This document shows, piece by piece, positions 38,201-45,957 of a stretch of DNA of 64,000 bases. Location: the NCBI GenBank assembly GCA_031216445.1, contig CM062219.1:21126501-21190500 (forward strand), written 5' to 3'. A program made the position numbers and the translations under genes. The stretch comes from Lateolabrax maculatus. Taxonomy: Eukaryota > Chordata > Actinopteri > Acropomatiformes > Lateolabracidae. Position 1 is the stretch's first letter; each line of letters begins with the position of its first letter. The notes under the pieces were generated by a model. The model was not told where the DNA came from. It worked only from the letters and a program-made list of their open reading frames with translations, and did not search any database.

Positions 38201-40719
38201 TTTGTTATACATTGATTAAGAGCAGTAGACTGTTGACTGAAACTATGTTGCCAAATTACATCCCAACACATGATGCAGCTGCCTTTGGGCCAATTAGTGA
38301 CCAGTTAAATTAAGTTGTAGCCCTCCCTTTGTCTTTCAGTACAACATTTAAAATGTCAGTCAAAGAAAAAAAAACATGCGCTCATTCATAGAGAGGAGTA
38401 ATATTAACCTCATCATTATGCAACAATTGAATAAAGCAAATAATAATCAATTCATCACATGCATACATGTTTCTAGGCGACTATGTCTGCAAAGCATCTT
38501 AGTTTTGAATCATGTTCCATCGAATTAAATCCAACTTTCTTGTGAAATAAGCCAGTGTATTAATTTGCAGTGCCTTCTCAAAAATGTAAAATGTAAAATG
38601 CAAAATGCCCCCACAGCATAACAGAGCCCCTGGATCGTTCTCTTGGTGTACACACATGCACTCGCCCACTTGTCGAGAATATGGTGAAGGATGACTCATC
38701 TGACCATATCACTTTTTTCCACATCTCTGTAGGACAGCGCCTCTGGTTTATGCACCACTGAACTCTCAAATGTGCATCCATCTTTGTAATGATGGGTTTG
38801 TCCACTGCAACCCTACTATAATATACCTCTCTATGTCATTGTTGACGGACTGTTCCTGCTGACAGTCTGATCACGTCCTGCATTGACATTGTCAGTCACC
38901 TGAGGAAGAGTTGTTCTTCTGGTTTTCCTTACATATCTCTCTAATGCACAAGCATCGTGGTCATCAAATGTGTGCTGTTGCACCCTATTCCAACCCTATT
39001 TACTGATATCAATATATGTATACATATATTTATATATACATATGTATGTATGTATGTATGTATGTATGTGTGTATAAATATGTATACATATATACACATA
39101 TACGTATATATATACACACACGTGTATGTTACATATGTGCATGTAACAAATAACAATTCTTATATATGTATTCTGTGTATTTGTACTTACAGTGCTGTAC
39201 ATTTGTGGCCTGCCGCTGTCCTTTCAGCACCACAGCTCTGCTCAGCTGCTGCTCAACAGACAGCTGCAGGACAAACTGTCTACACCAGACTGACTGATAT
39301 CAGATAATAAGGCGTAGTGAAGCGGATGGGGCTGCTGGTTTCAGAGGAATACTGCTATGGGCCAAGCAGTCTCTTAATAAAGTACTAGTGGGCCATATCT
39401 AACTGTGACGAACAATAAGGAATGGCTGTGGGTATTTAGGGTAAGGTGTGTAGAGAGGACTTCATCAAATAGAAATACTGAGGTCAGTATATGATAATAT
39501 TACTATAATAAAATAATATCTTATGTTTCAAAGCTTTGTCCACATTTCAGATTACCATAGTGGAGAAATTGTGAAGTGAAACTAAATAATGTAATAGTGA
39601 AACACTTAAATTATATTTTGATTTCATAGTTTTTGTCTAAAAACTGTCAATTTTAAAACCATTAGTCTAAAAATATATCTGAATCAGTCTTCAAAACCCA
39701 CTAATACAGAATGCAAACTTACGTTTTTTCATTTCTTAGTTTCCCAGAAACAATACCGAGGACATGACCTCTGTGTCCTCAATGGGAGCTTCCGCCCTGT
39801 TTAGGGTTGCAGTTGACTGAACAAAGGCTAGCTGTATACAAGGTGATATTTCATCTTAAGACTTCTCAGATGATCCACAAATGCACATGTTGATGTTTAA
39901 GAAAGGGACGCTGGCTTGTTTGACCAATAACAAAATAGGCCCGATGAAACACACAGTTAATGATCAACATGTCCCACACAAGGTCGGGACCCTATCCCAG
40001 CAGGGGCTCCGGATCCCCCCTGCAAGGCATGTCACTGTCTGCAGTGTGTAGACACGACTAACAGGAATTCATCAACTTGTCAGTTCTGTCAAACAGCCCG
40101 TCCAGTTTCCTGCCCCTCGATCTGCTGCTGACCGGGGAGGCCGAGCTCCTCTGTCCTGTGCTGTATTCAGTGTGACTGTGATGGTCCATGTGTGACAATT
40201 ATAATGACTTGTTAGCTCCTTCCTCATAAACACACCACCAAAAAACACCAACACCCGTCAGGGGAGACATGGGGCTATAGGACGACACGAGGCTTCCTGT
40301 CTAACCCCAGCGTTTCTCCCCGGCAATTTCGTCCTGAAAACTAGCATCCGGTTTGGGAAGAAAATCTGACACAGTGACCATGTTTACACTCGCTGCAGGA
40401 ACAGAGACATGTTCCTTGCTCACTGCTGGTCTTCTCTGTCTCTACTCGTGCCCGGTAAGCTTCGTAATAACGTGTTTTATCATCCTGTGAAGGACAAGCA
40501 GACCTCAAACCCACGGAAGACCTTTAAAGGGGCTTTGTTTTTCTGGTCCAGTGAGTGGAGTAGCAGCGGTGTTTTTAGCCTGTGTCGCAACAAGTCTGGG
40601 CCTCGCACCGCGCTGGGTCTTCCCCAATGACTCGCTGTGACCAAGCTAACACGGCGGCGGGCTGCCGACCGCCCCGGTTAAAGAGCGGAGAAACGTTCTT
40701 ACTTGATTCGGGACCCCAT
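18044..40719 (-). CDS. dennd1a: DENN domain-containing protein 1A (connecdenn 1), complete coding region
   Basis: Guanine-nucleotide exchange factor for Rab35 that links clathrin/AP-2 coats to endosomal recycling. Coding exons in transcript order: 40719-40703, 38086-38022, 35341-35298, 33841-33792, 33408-33289, 32978-32909, 32381-32301, 31921-31868, 30213-30103, 28846-28746, 27521-27476, 27284-27183, 27076-26951, 26763-26662, 26540-26453, 25595-25555, 25060-24989, 24890-24834, 24555-24403, 24011-23947, 22614-22486, 20552-20306, 19111-18044. All have GT-AG borders and the phases agree; total 3009 nt, 1002 residues, close to human DENND1A (about 1009). The protein starts [20 protein letters not shown] and ends RRRWETFD. 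The uDENN, cDENN and dDENN parts fill about residues 10-390; the rest is a proline/serine-rich tail with NPF, DLF and LLDPL motifs for endocytic partners. The family call rests on near-identity over the DENN module. Confidence 0.97.
19112..20305 (-). other. dennd1a intron 22, no recognised feature
   Basis: Ordinary AT-rich intron; nothing recognised. Confidence 0.55.
20306..20552 (-). CDS. dennd1a: dennd1a exon 22
   Basis: Encodes [18 protein letters not shown] to [16 protein letters not shown] and FTYQ. Matches the human run PQPYRTL and [12 protein letters not shown]. Acceptor ccttgcag, donor gtcagg. Its first base completes the W codon of FEW. Confidence 0.93.
21105..21661. mobile_element. 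MITE-like element with 20-bp inverted ends
   Basis: Left end ggtcttgtctacacatatac and right end gtatacgtgtggacaaggcc are inverted copies with three mismatches. The body has no transposase. Sub-terminal sequence gtgagaacgcaaaaacg recurs in fish repeats. Superfamily not proven. Confidence 0.55.
22362..22396. repeat. (CA)n microsatellite
   Basis: Uninterrupted CA dinucleotides in dennd1a intron 21, close below exon 21. Confidence 0.9.
22486..22614 (-). CDS. dennd1a: dennd1a exon 21
   Basis: Encodes [17 protein letters not shown], then an acidic GDELQYDDD run, then [13 protein letters not shown]. The acceptor tcctcaccgtag follows a strong pyrimidine tract; only this start gives phase agreement and the conserved [12 protein letters not shown] segment. 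A nearer AG at 22585 would break the frame. Confidence 0.9.
22615..23946 (-). other. dennd1a intron 20, no recognised feature
   Basis: AT-rich; no element recognised. Confidence 0.5.
23947..24011 (-). CDS. dennd1a: dennd1a exon 20
   Basis: 65-nt exon encoding [21 protein letters not shown], matching the RPP...KRPKSN block that follows HFGQ in human DENND1A. The GTGAGT inside it (at 23972) looks like a better donor, but using it breaks the reading frame into exon 21; the donor gtaagc at 23946 does not. Confidence 0.87.
24025..24057. repeat. (AAAAT)n repeat next to dennd1a exon 20 acceptor
   Basis: Pentamer repeat; on the - strand it reads (TTTTA)n and ends about a dozen bases before the acceptor at 24012, so it supplies most of the pyrimidine tract. 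Confidence 0.85.
24110..24161. repeat. (TA)n microsatellite
   Basis: About 25 perfect TA units in the 391-nt dennd1a intron 19. Confidence 0.9.
24403..24555 (-). CDS. dennd1a: dennd1a exon 19
   Basis: Encodes [18 protein letters not shown] to [16 protein letters not shown]; the last eleven residues match human DRRPITVHFGQ. Acceptor after a long pyrimidine run ending ctgcag, donor gtgggc, phase 0 both sides. Confidence 0.93.
24834..24890 (-). CDS. dennd1a: dennd1a exon 18
   Basis: 57-nt exon, [19 protein letters not shown], a basic helix that follows the dDENN region. Acceptor ctgacag, donor gtatgt. Confidence 0.94.
24989..25060 (-). CDS. dennd1a: dennd1a exon 17
   Basis: 72-nt exon encoding [18 protein letters not shown] then KTVYKF, near-identical to human. 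Acceptor ctgacag, donor gtaagc. Confidence 0.95.
25061..25554 (-). other. dennd1a intron 16 with teleost super-repeat fragment
   Basis: About 25220-25480 carries ggtcatgggttcaccaaaat and gtggcaatctagccagtcgt..tgttgagatat, wording typical of a highly abundant percomorph repeat also represented near 53.6-53.9 kb. Confidence 0.5.
25555..25595 (-). CDS. dennd1a: dennd1a exon 16
   Basis: 41-nt micro-exon encoding [13 protein letters not shown] after completing the G of GEYAG. Acceptor cccacag, donor gtgagc. Confidence 0.93.
25596..26452 (-). other. dennd1a intron 15, no recognised feature
   Basis: Nothing recognised. Confidence 0.5.
26453..26540 (-). CDS. dennd1a: dennd1a exon 15: end of dDENN
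   Basis: Encodes [17 protein letters not shown] then [12 protein letters not shown], almost identical to human. Acceptor cctgcag, donor gtgagt. Confidence 0.96.
26596..26653. repeat. (GT)n microsatellite filling dennd1a intron 14
   Basis: About 29 units. The intron is only 121 nt (26541-26661), so on the - strand nearly half of it is a CA repeat starting 8 nt after the exon 14 donor. Confidence 0.92.
26662..26763 (-). CDS. dennd1a: dennd1a exon 14: dDENN
   Basis: Encodes [17 protein letters not shown] then [17 protein letters not shown]. Acceptor atttttag, donor gtgcac. Confidence 0.95.
26951..27076 (-). CDS. dennd1a: dennd1a exon 13
   Basis: Encodes [18 protein letters not shown] then [20 protein letters not shown]. 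Acceptor cccacag, donor gtcagt. Confidence 0.95.
27183..27284 (-). CDS. dennd1a: dennd1a exon 12
   Basis: Encodes [18 protein letters not shown] then [16 protein letters not shown], end of the cDENN core. Acceptor cttgtag, donor gtgagg. Confidence 0.95.
27476..27521 (-). CDS. dennd1a: dennd1a exon 11
   Basis: 46-nt micro-exon encoding [15 protein letters not shown] after the last base of a C codon. Acceptor tttcag, donor gtaggt. Confidence 0.94.
27522..28745 (-). other. dennd1a intron 10, no recognised feature
   Basis: AT-rich intron; no coding or repeat signal recognised. Confidence 0.5.
28746..28846 (-). CDS. dennd1a: dennd1a exon 10: cDENN core
   Basis: Encodes [18 protein letters not shown] then [15 protein letters not shown]. 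The human sequence has MYWQ where this has MHWQ. Acceptor tccacag, donor gtgagt. Confidence 0.95.
28847..30102 (-). other. dennd1a intron 9 with microsatellite
   Basis: Carries (ACAT)n followed by (CA)n at 28990-29053; no other element recognised. Confidence 0.55.
28990..29053. repeat. compound (ACAT)n(CA)n microsatellite
   Basis: About seven ACAT units followed by 16 CA units and a short TA tail. Confidence 0.9.
30103..30213 (-). CDS. dennd1a: dennd1a exon 9: cDENN
   Basis: Encodes [19 protein letters not shown] then [18 protein letters not shown], the most conserved DENN block. Acceptor cttgcag, donor gtaagt. Confidence 0.96.
30214..31867 (-). other. dennd1a intron 8 with repeats
   Basis: About 30816-31080 (starts ttttaaaagagtactccact, includes attacccacaatgcaactag) looks like a common fish interspersed repeat. 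A (CT)28 tract lies at 31225-31281. Confidence 0.45.
31225..31281. repeat. (CT)n microsatellite
   Basis: Perfect CT repeat of about 28 units in dennd1a intron 8. Confidence 0.92.
31868..31921 (-). CDS. dennd1a: dennd1a exon 8
   Basis: 54-nt exon encoding [18 protein letters not shown]. Acceptor ttttccag, donor gtgagt. Confidence 0.95.
32164..32209. repeat. (AT)n microsatellite
   Basis: Perfect AT repeat of about 23 units followed by a T run, in dennd1a intron 7. Confidence 0.9.
32301..32381 (-). CDS. dennd1a: dennd1a exon 7
   Basis: Encodes [17 protein letters not shown] then [10 protein letters not shown]. Acceptor atttcag, donor gtgagt. Confidence 0.94.
32909..32978 (-). CDS. dennd1a: dennd1a exon 6: uDENN end
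   Basis: Encodes [18 protein letters not shown] then TIKGQ. Acceptor tctctcag, donor gtaggt. Confidence 0.96.
33289..33408 (-). CDS. dennd1a: dennd1a exon 5: uDENN core
   Basis: Encodes [18 protein letters not shown] then [21 protein letters not shown]. Acceptor ccctgcag, donor gtgaga; enters and leaves with split S codons. Confidence 0.96.
33792..33841 (-). CDS. dennd1a: dennd1a exon 4
   Basis: 50-nt exon encoding [16 protein letters not shown]. Acceptor cccacag, donor gtatac. Confidence 0.93.
33842..35297 (-). other. dennd1a intron 3, mostly a LINE relic
   Basis: About 34100-34990 is an antisense non-LTR retrotransposon relic, described separately. The rest is unremarkable. Confidence 0.55.
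34100..34990 (+). mobile_element. degenerate non-LTR retrotransposon fragment (N-terminal ORF part)
   Basis: Reading + frames gives a CRCG...[16 protein letters not shown] zinc-finger-like segment near 34167-34245, then after a frame change [19 protein letters not shown] and [18 protein letters not shown] near 34400-34570, then a charged [19 protein letters not shown] segment and [18 protein letters not shown] near 34890-34940. This is the layout of the N-terminal region of zinc-finger LINEs (R2-like type) seen in fish. Stops and frameshifts interrupt it and no reverse transcriptase is present. It lies antisense to dennd1a. Confidence 0.6.
35298..35341 (-). CDS. dennd1a: dennd1a exon 3
   Basis: 44-nt exon encoding [14 protein letters not shown] after completing a G codon. 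Matches human DPEVQRQFPEDY. Acceptor ctaacag, donor gtttga (weak). Confidence 0.9.
36209..36356. mobile_element. short MITE with perfect 19-bp inverted ends
   Basis: Ends actgtataaaagaagtgga and tccacttcttttatacagt are exact reverse complements enclosing a 148-bp element. The sequence type recurs in fish genomes. No coding capacity. Confidence 0.7.
36660..36875 (+). pseudogene. relic of a Tc1-like transposase C-terminus
   Basis: Conceptual + strand translation with stops shows segments like DWPAQSP..P..HLW and, further on, [16 protein letters not shown] and QIPAARFQ, the C-terminal third of a Tc1/mariner transposase. Heavily decayed, no ends found. Confidence 0.5.
38022..38086 (-). CDS. dennd1a: dennd1a exon 2
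   Basis: 65-nt exon encoding [20 protein letters not shown] then S. Acceptor gttccag, donor gtaagt. Joins exon 1 to read [16 protein letters not shown]. Confidence 0.95.
38087..40702 (-). other. dennd1a intron 1
   Basis: Contains a Tc1-like relic (38578-38940) and TATG-type simple repeats at about 39042-39069. No other feature recognised. Confidence 0.55.
38578..38940 (-). pseudogene. relic of a second Tc1-like transposase
   Basis: The - strand reads [20 protein letters not shown], then [20 protein letters not shown] and RGSVMLWG, the first catalytic aspartate region of Tc1-type transposases, preceded by [17 protein letters not shown] in broken frame. The remainder and the termini are missing. 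Different family from the copy at 56989. Confidence 0.65.
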
Positions 40720-41000
40720 CTTTATCTCTCCCCGCCGTCGCCGTCGGCAGCGGATTGCAGTGCGCAGACGCGTCTCTCCGGAGGTGTTGTTCAGATGCTA
40801 ACCTGTCACACAGAGCTACACAACGCCATGGTCCGTCTGACACACGCGCGTAGGTCACGCTCTGCCTCGCGCTGAACTCTGGGACGTGTGGTTCAGTTGT
40901 GGAGGACGTGTGAGTCTGTAACGAGGAGCGAACCGGTGCTAGAAACTACAGCTTCCACAATACGTGTCAAAGACGCCGATTGGGTCGCGTGATAAAGGTA
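40560..41000 (-). promoter_or_regulatory. dennd1a: GC-rich start region of dennd1a
   Basis: CpG-dense stretch around the first exon (for example 40730-40790 and 40840-40870). attgg at 40980 reads CCAAT on the - strand, about 260 bp upstream of the ATG. No TATA box placed. The transcription start was not determined. Confidence 0.45.
40703..40719 (-). CDS. dennd1a: dennd1a exon 1: start codon
   Basis: Only 17 coding nt: ATG at 40719-40717 then GSRI and two bases, donor gtaaga. MGSRIK is the conserved start of DENND1A, and the codon joins in frame to exon 2. The surrounding sequence is GC-rich, as expected for a first exon. Confidence 0.93.
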
Positions 41001-42427
41001 CCGGCCCATTTGTTCGGTATATAGTTGATGTTATTTACTAACCTGTAGTCTACAACAGATACAGGTGTAGGCAGTGCTGACGGTAATGACATATGTAGAG
41101 TTTATTCAAGCTTTTATGGCTGTTTGAAAACCAGAAAAGTACCAATCAGTGTGGTAAAGGGTGTGGTCAGATTATACTTGGTGCCAATGAGTAAACTGAA
41201 ATAATATGACAATAAGTTATTTATGTCACCACAATTTTATTTGTTAGTTTAGAGTTTGGACTGAGGTGAGAAGTGTTTCTGTCAGGTTTGGTCAGAAGTG
41301 AGCTTATGGTTACGCTATTTGATCATTAGGAGGCACATTTTTATAAAAAGGTCATATTTTTTATATGTTACAAATAATATGTGCATGGAAGCAAACAATA
41401 TTGATGATGAAGTATTATACACTGTTATCTTTTTTTTTAATCAAACAATCTTGGCATCTGTGACCTATTTAGTCATCTACTCACTCATAAAAAAAAAAGG
41501 TTTTTGTTCTGTTTCTGTTTGTTGTGCGCCACAGAATATGACAGACTGAAGCCAAGGCCTACATTTCAAAATGTGCTGTAAGTTGGTTTAGTCACTGGTC
41601 ACTACACTGGAAGACTATTTCCTCAATCGATTTCCACCAAAGTTGAGGGTTACACTTCCTACAAAATACAGAGGACATAACCTCAGAGTCAGCATTGAAA
41701 TCATTTGATATACATATTGGCCCTATTTTAAAGAAGATTTGTCTGCCAAACAACAAGAACTTCAAATTGTATTCTGGTTTTCAGTAGACAGGATTGTATG
41801 AATATTCGCATTTTTTTCAGTGTTTCATTCAGAAACCTGTACAGTGACATCACATGTATCATCTCTATTCTCTTTATGCAAAGAGGAGGTCTGTGCAGGT
41901 CTGTTGCTGATAGTTTGTCCATGAGTCAACAATGGCATCACCATACAATTGTCCCATTTGTCAGCTATAACAATATAAATGGATGAATGGGTTTATTATT
42001 ATTAGTCTGATTATTATGTTGTCTCTCCTCCTGTTCTCTCTCCTCTCTCCCCCTCTCTTCTCCCCTTTCAACCCAACTGGGTCGATGCAGATGGCCGCCC
42101 ACCCAGAGCCTGGTTCTGCTCGAGGTTTCTACCTGTTAAAAGGGAGTTTTTCCTCGCCACTGTCGCCAAGTGCTGCTCATGGTGGGAACTGTTGGGTCCG
42201 TGTAAATAATATTTAAAGAGTATGGTCTAGACCTACTGTATGTGAAAAGTATCTTGAGATAATTTTTATTATGATTTGGTGCTATACAAATAAAATTGAC
42301 TTGACTTAACCTGAGGAAATTCAATGAAAAACCCAATCCAAAATGCATCTGTCAGTAAGCTGTTGTTGGGCCTCCAGAACAGCTCTCTCTCTCCCTCTCA
42401 CTATATAAAGATATATATGTATATGTA

Positions 42428-42460
<33 letters not shown>

Positions 42461-42912
42461 ATGTATATATGTGTGTGTGATTCAGTGTCCTTGAAGAGCA
42501 ACTTAACAGCAAAATCAGTTTTTTTGCTGATCTCCAGTGGTTTAACTTCTCACCTTGCCTACACCTCGGGTGTGTCAGTACTTTGTGACATCACTTTTGC
42601 ACACCTTTGACAACACTCAACCACATGATCAGCAACACAACATACTTTGAGCTTTTAAACAGAGTGTGCAGTGAACTAGTGTTGGAGCTTGGTCTCAAGT
42701 TACTCTTAATATAAATGAATGATCAAACAATTCAACACATTTTAGCAGCAGAATTTATTCCTGGTAGGATAAAGAACACTTTCATTCTTCATTATTGTTA
42801 TTAAATGAATAAAATGTTTTTTAGGTTTTATTTAAAAAAAGATTTAATATGGAAAATATATGATGAACTTGATTAATGATGACGAACCTTTTTTTTCAAA
42901 TTCACCCCTGAG
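41001..42912. other. dennd1a/nek6 intergenic, 5' part
   Basis: Between divergent genes. Contains a retroelement tail (42070-42308) and TATG simple repeats (42434-42460). No LIM-homeobox exon or other gene is seen. Confidence 0.55.
42070..42308 (+). mobile_element. 3'-end fragment of a non-LTR-type retroelement
   Basis: Includes cctgttaaaagggagttttt, gctgctcatggtgggaactg, tatggtctagacctact and the terminal ataaaattgacttgactt. A second copy, shorter at its 5' end but with the same 3' end, is at 45843-45957. The shared 3' tail with different 5' truncation suggests retrotransposition. Confidence 0.55.
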
Positions 42913-43144
42913 GTGTGTAAATACTCTCATATCATGTATGATGAAACCACGGGCCATCCCACATGCAGGCGGTGGGTGAGCAGAGAGGGAGCCCTGACGT
43001 TTGACCTACTTTTCAAACACTTGTCACGACCTCACCCGCCGCTTTACTATGCAGAGTTTCTACACTTTGAAGTGTCCCACCTCTCATTCACGAGGCCGCC
43101 AGCACACTCCGTTCAACAGCCTGCGTGGCAGCGGCGACACAGAC

Positions 43145-43292
43145 CACACACACACACACACACAGAGGGGAGGGGGTCCGTCAGTCCGTCCGTCTGTCGG
43201 TGTGAGGAGTTGCACAACAACACGGACCAATGTAACTTTTAGAAACTGTTGAAAGCTTTCGACTAAGCCGGACATTATCGACTCCTCTTCAG
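43145..43292 (+). other. nek6: probable non-coding first exon of nek6
   Basis: GC-rich sequence ending tcctcttcag|gtaagaca at 43292/43293, a consensus donor, 11.4 kb upstream of the acceptor at 54657 that opens the first coding exon. No long frame. The 5' limit is arbitrary; the exon is inferred only from the donor, the GC content and the gene order. Confidence 0.4.
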
Positions 43293-43439
43293 GTAAGACA
43301 TGCCGCCCTCACTGGAGCTCTCTCCAGCCCTCTGACGCGGTTCAAAAACAGCTAGCACGACACAGTTTAGACAGGAGCCCGCCGTGTTGACATGGACGGC
43401 GGCTGTGGGACGAGCAGCGTGTCTCCGGCAGGTCGCGGT

Positions 43440-43479
43440 CTGTCTGTCTGTCTGTCTGTTTGTTTGTCTGTCTGTCTGC
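43440..43479. repeat. (TGTC)n microsatellite
   Basis: About ten TGTC-type units with one TTTG interruption, 150 bp after the putative nek6 first exon. Confidence 0.88.
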
Positions 43480-44686
43480 TGCGGCACAGCTGCTAAACCT
43501 ACTTAGCGCGTACCTAGCTAGCAGCGGCGTCCGCCTGCCGCTAGCGACCATATGGAAATGATATTGACCCGCTGCCTCGGACGGAACGAGGCTGCATGGA
43601 TTCTTGCAAAATAAAAAACTAATAGAATATTACAAAATACCACAAATATTCAAAGAATTGAGCTCCAGTTCACTTGGTCACATTTGTCGTTTACATGATG
43701 AAGCTGTGCTGCTGTTTATCACCACACAACCCAGCCATTGAGATATTTATTTCCCCTTTGTAGGCTATTCTTTCATAACAGGAAAGCTTTGCTAACTTCT
43801 GTTTCTGGCTTATCTTTCTCAAAATGGCCTTTTTATTTTTTAATAAAACACATTTGGAATCACACAAACATTTAATTACAATGCAACTTTCTTTAAGTTA
43901 GTGAATAAGGTATTGAATACGGCCTCTGGAATAAAATGTGATATTATACAATGTAATACGACATTTAGAGACCAAGTTTAGCTAATGTTGGCTTGTTGCA
44001 CCACAGACTCACACCCACACCTCCAGCATGTTAACAAATACCTCCTACATGAGTGTGAAAGCAGAACCTCCCGCCTGTGTTTGTGGTGTGCGGGCTGCGG
44101 GTGTTTGTGGGTAGAAATGAGCACAACAGGCATCACATGAAGCAGCAGCAGGGGTGAACACTGGCTGCAGGGCGGGGTGGGGGGTGTTGGAGGGGTGGTC
44201 GCTGGTGGTTGTGAGGATGCCTGGGCACCGAAGGTCAAATAACTAGCTAAAATTAGTCACGTGTCAGCAGTGACAGGGAGCCAGTGTGCTGTGAGACTGG
44301 GAGGGCTGGTTAGTATCCACCCAGCAGGAAGCCATGTCTTCACACATCCTCACTGAATATCTTTAAATGCTGCTCTACCATTACCCTCTGCCGTTTTGAC
44401 CAGTTGAGGTTCAAGAAGTTTCTGCAAAGCGAGAAAGTAAGTAAGAATGCAGTTACATTTGGCAACGTGGTTATGAATATTACATTTAGGATGGGGTTTT
44501 ACCCTGCAAATTATTATAATAAGAAGCCCTGCTTGCTAGTAGGAGTAGCTTTGGCTTTGGGCTGCAGCTACAACAGAAGAGCAGCAGTGCAGGGGTAAAC
44601 ATGGTTCCTGTGAATCCTTGAATCTATTTTTTGTTCTGTCTTTGTTTAACAATGTGTGACTGTGTGTCTGAAATGATATGAACTAG

Positions 44687-45095
44687 AGCCCGACCAATAT
44701 ACCACCATGGACAATATTATCTCACTGACGTTAAATGATGATATATCCGTATTTCAGTTTATATCAGCTGATACAAAAAATTGCAGTACAGATAACAAAT
44801 ATATGTTTAGGTCATGTAGAAACAGTGGTACCATTTTGTAGCTCGTCCACCAGAGTGTACTGACTAGTTTATTTTTACTCTGGAAAATGTTCCACTTTGT
44901 AGAAAACCTTGGTCACTCTAGGGCTTTGAGAATAAGGACCAAGTGTGCCCACATCCAGGCAGAAATACTAAACAAATTGCAACAAATTTAAGATATCTTT
45001 ATCAAAAAGGTGTGTGAAATTTATAAAAAATAATATATCTGCTGAAATATTATTATCAGATTTTTGGAACTCTCAAATATCAAAGTCAGTATTAG
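44687..45095. repeat. degraded teleost MITE-like repeat
   Basis: Opens gagcccgaccaatatacc and near its end has attattatcagatttttgga with ctctcaaatatc, both typical of a fish repeat family whose ends carry the inverted agagcccgaccgata motif. Internal decay is heavy. Confidence 0.45.
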
Positions 45096-45842
45096 CCCAA
45101 CAACAACAAAAAAAAGACATATTGCTCAGGCTGCACTGTAGAGGTCTAGAATCACAAGCAACCTGCTACCATAACAGTAGTCTGGCCATTGCTGTTCTTT
45201 CAGCTGTAGTATTACACTAATGTGCATAGAAAACTAAACCTGTCTGCCTTCTTTATCTTTTTCCATTTGGAAGTAGTAAATAGCCAGCTAACCTTGTTAG
45301 CGTTAACTTGCTGGCTACAGTGCTTTAGGTCCTGTTGCAAGAGTTAAGACAGTAATGCTGCAGCAGTATGCAGTGCAGGATGTGGATGATTACCATCACA
45401 TTCACCGGCTGCTGTACTTTATGACGAAAGTTTGCTTCATCTAGGTAGCTAACTAAAAAGACTGGTTAGCTACTAGTGTTTTAGGATAAGCTAGCTAGCC
45501 ACACAGTCATCTGATTGTTGCACTGATGTTGCACGCACGCACAAACCCTGGACCAATCCCTGCCCTGGATATGCATGGACACGCTTATCTCATTACAGCA
45601 TAAGCATAATTATAATGAAGGAAAAACGGAAAAAGTTGTGTTGGTAAAATAGGAACTGGATAGATGAATAAATGTGTGCCAAGACAAAAACAGGGAAAAC
45701 AAATCAATTGGAAAATAAAATGAACTAGCAAAGGACAAATAGTATAGTGAAATAAATCAATTTTAATTTGTTTTATCAACTAATTGGTGGTAAAGGAAAA
45801 ACATAAAGCTTTTTCATTTTTTGAAAAACATTTTTGGTGGTC

Positions 45843-45957
45843 TCTGTAAATAATATTTTAAAGAGTATGGTCTAGACCTACTCTATGTGAAAAGCGTCTT
45901 GAGATAACTTTTGTTATGATTTGGTGCTATACAAATAAAATTGACTTGACTTGACTT
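45843..45957 (+). mobile_element. 5'-truncated copy of the retroelement at 42070-42308
   Basis: Matches 42200-42307 over about 110 bp, ending ataaaattgacttgactt. Confidence 0.65.

Noticed and set aside
38941..39202. Frames rich in Y, I, V and T over TATG repeats
   Set aside because: Simple-sequence translation with no protein-like composition.
43145..43479. Tandem short repeats as a CRISPR array
   Set aside because: They are ordinary (CA)n and (TGTC)n microsatellites in a vertebrate genome, without spacers.
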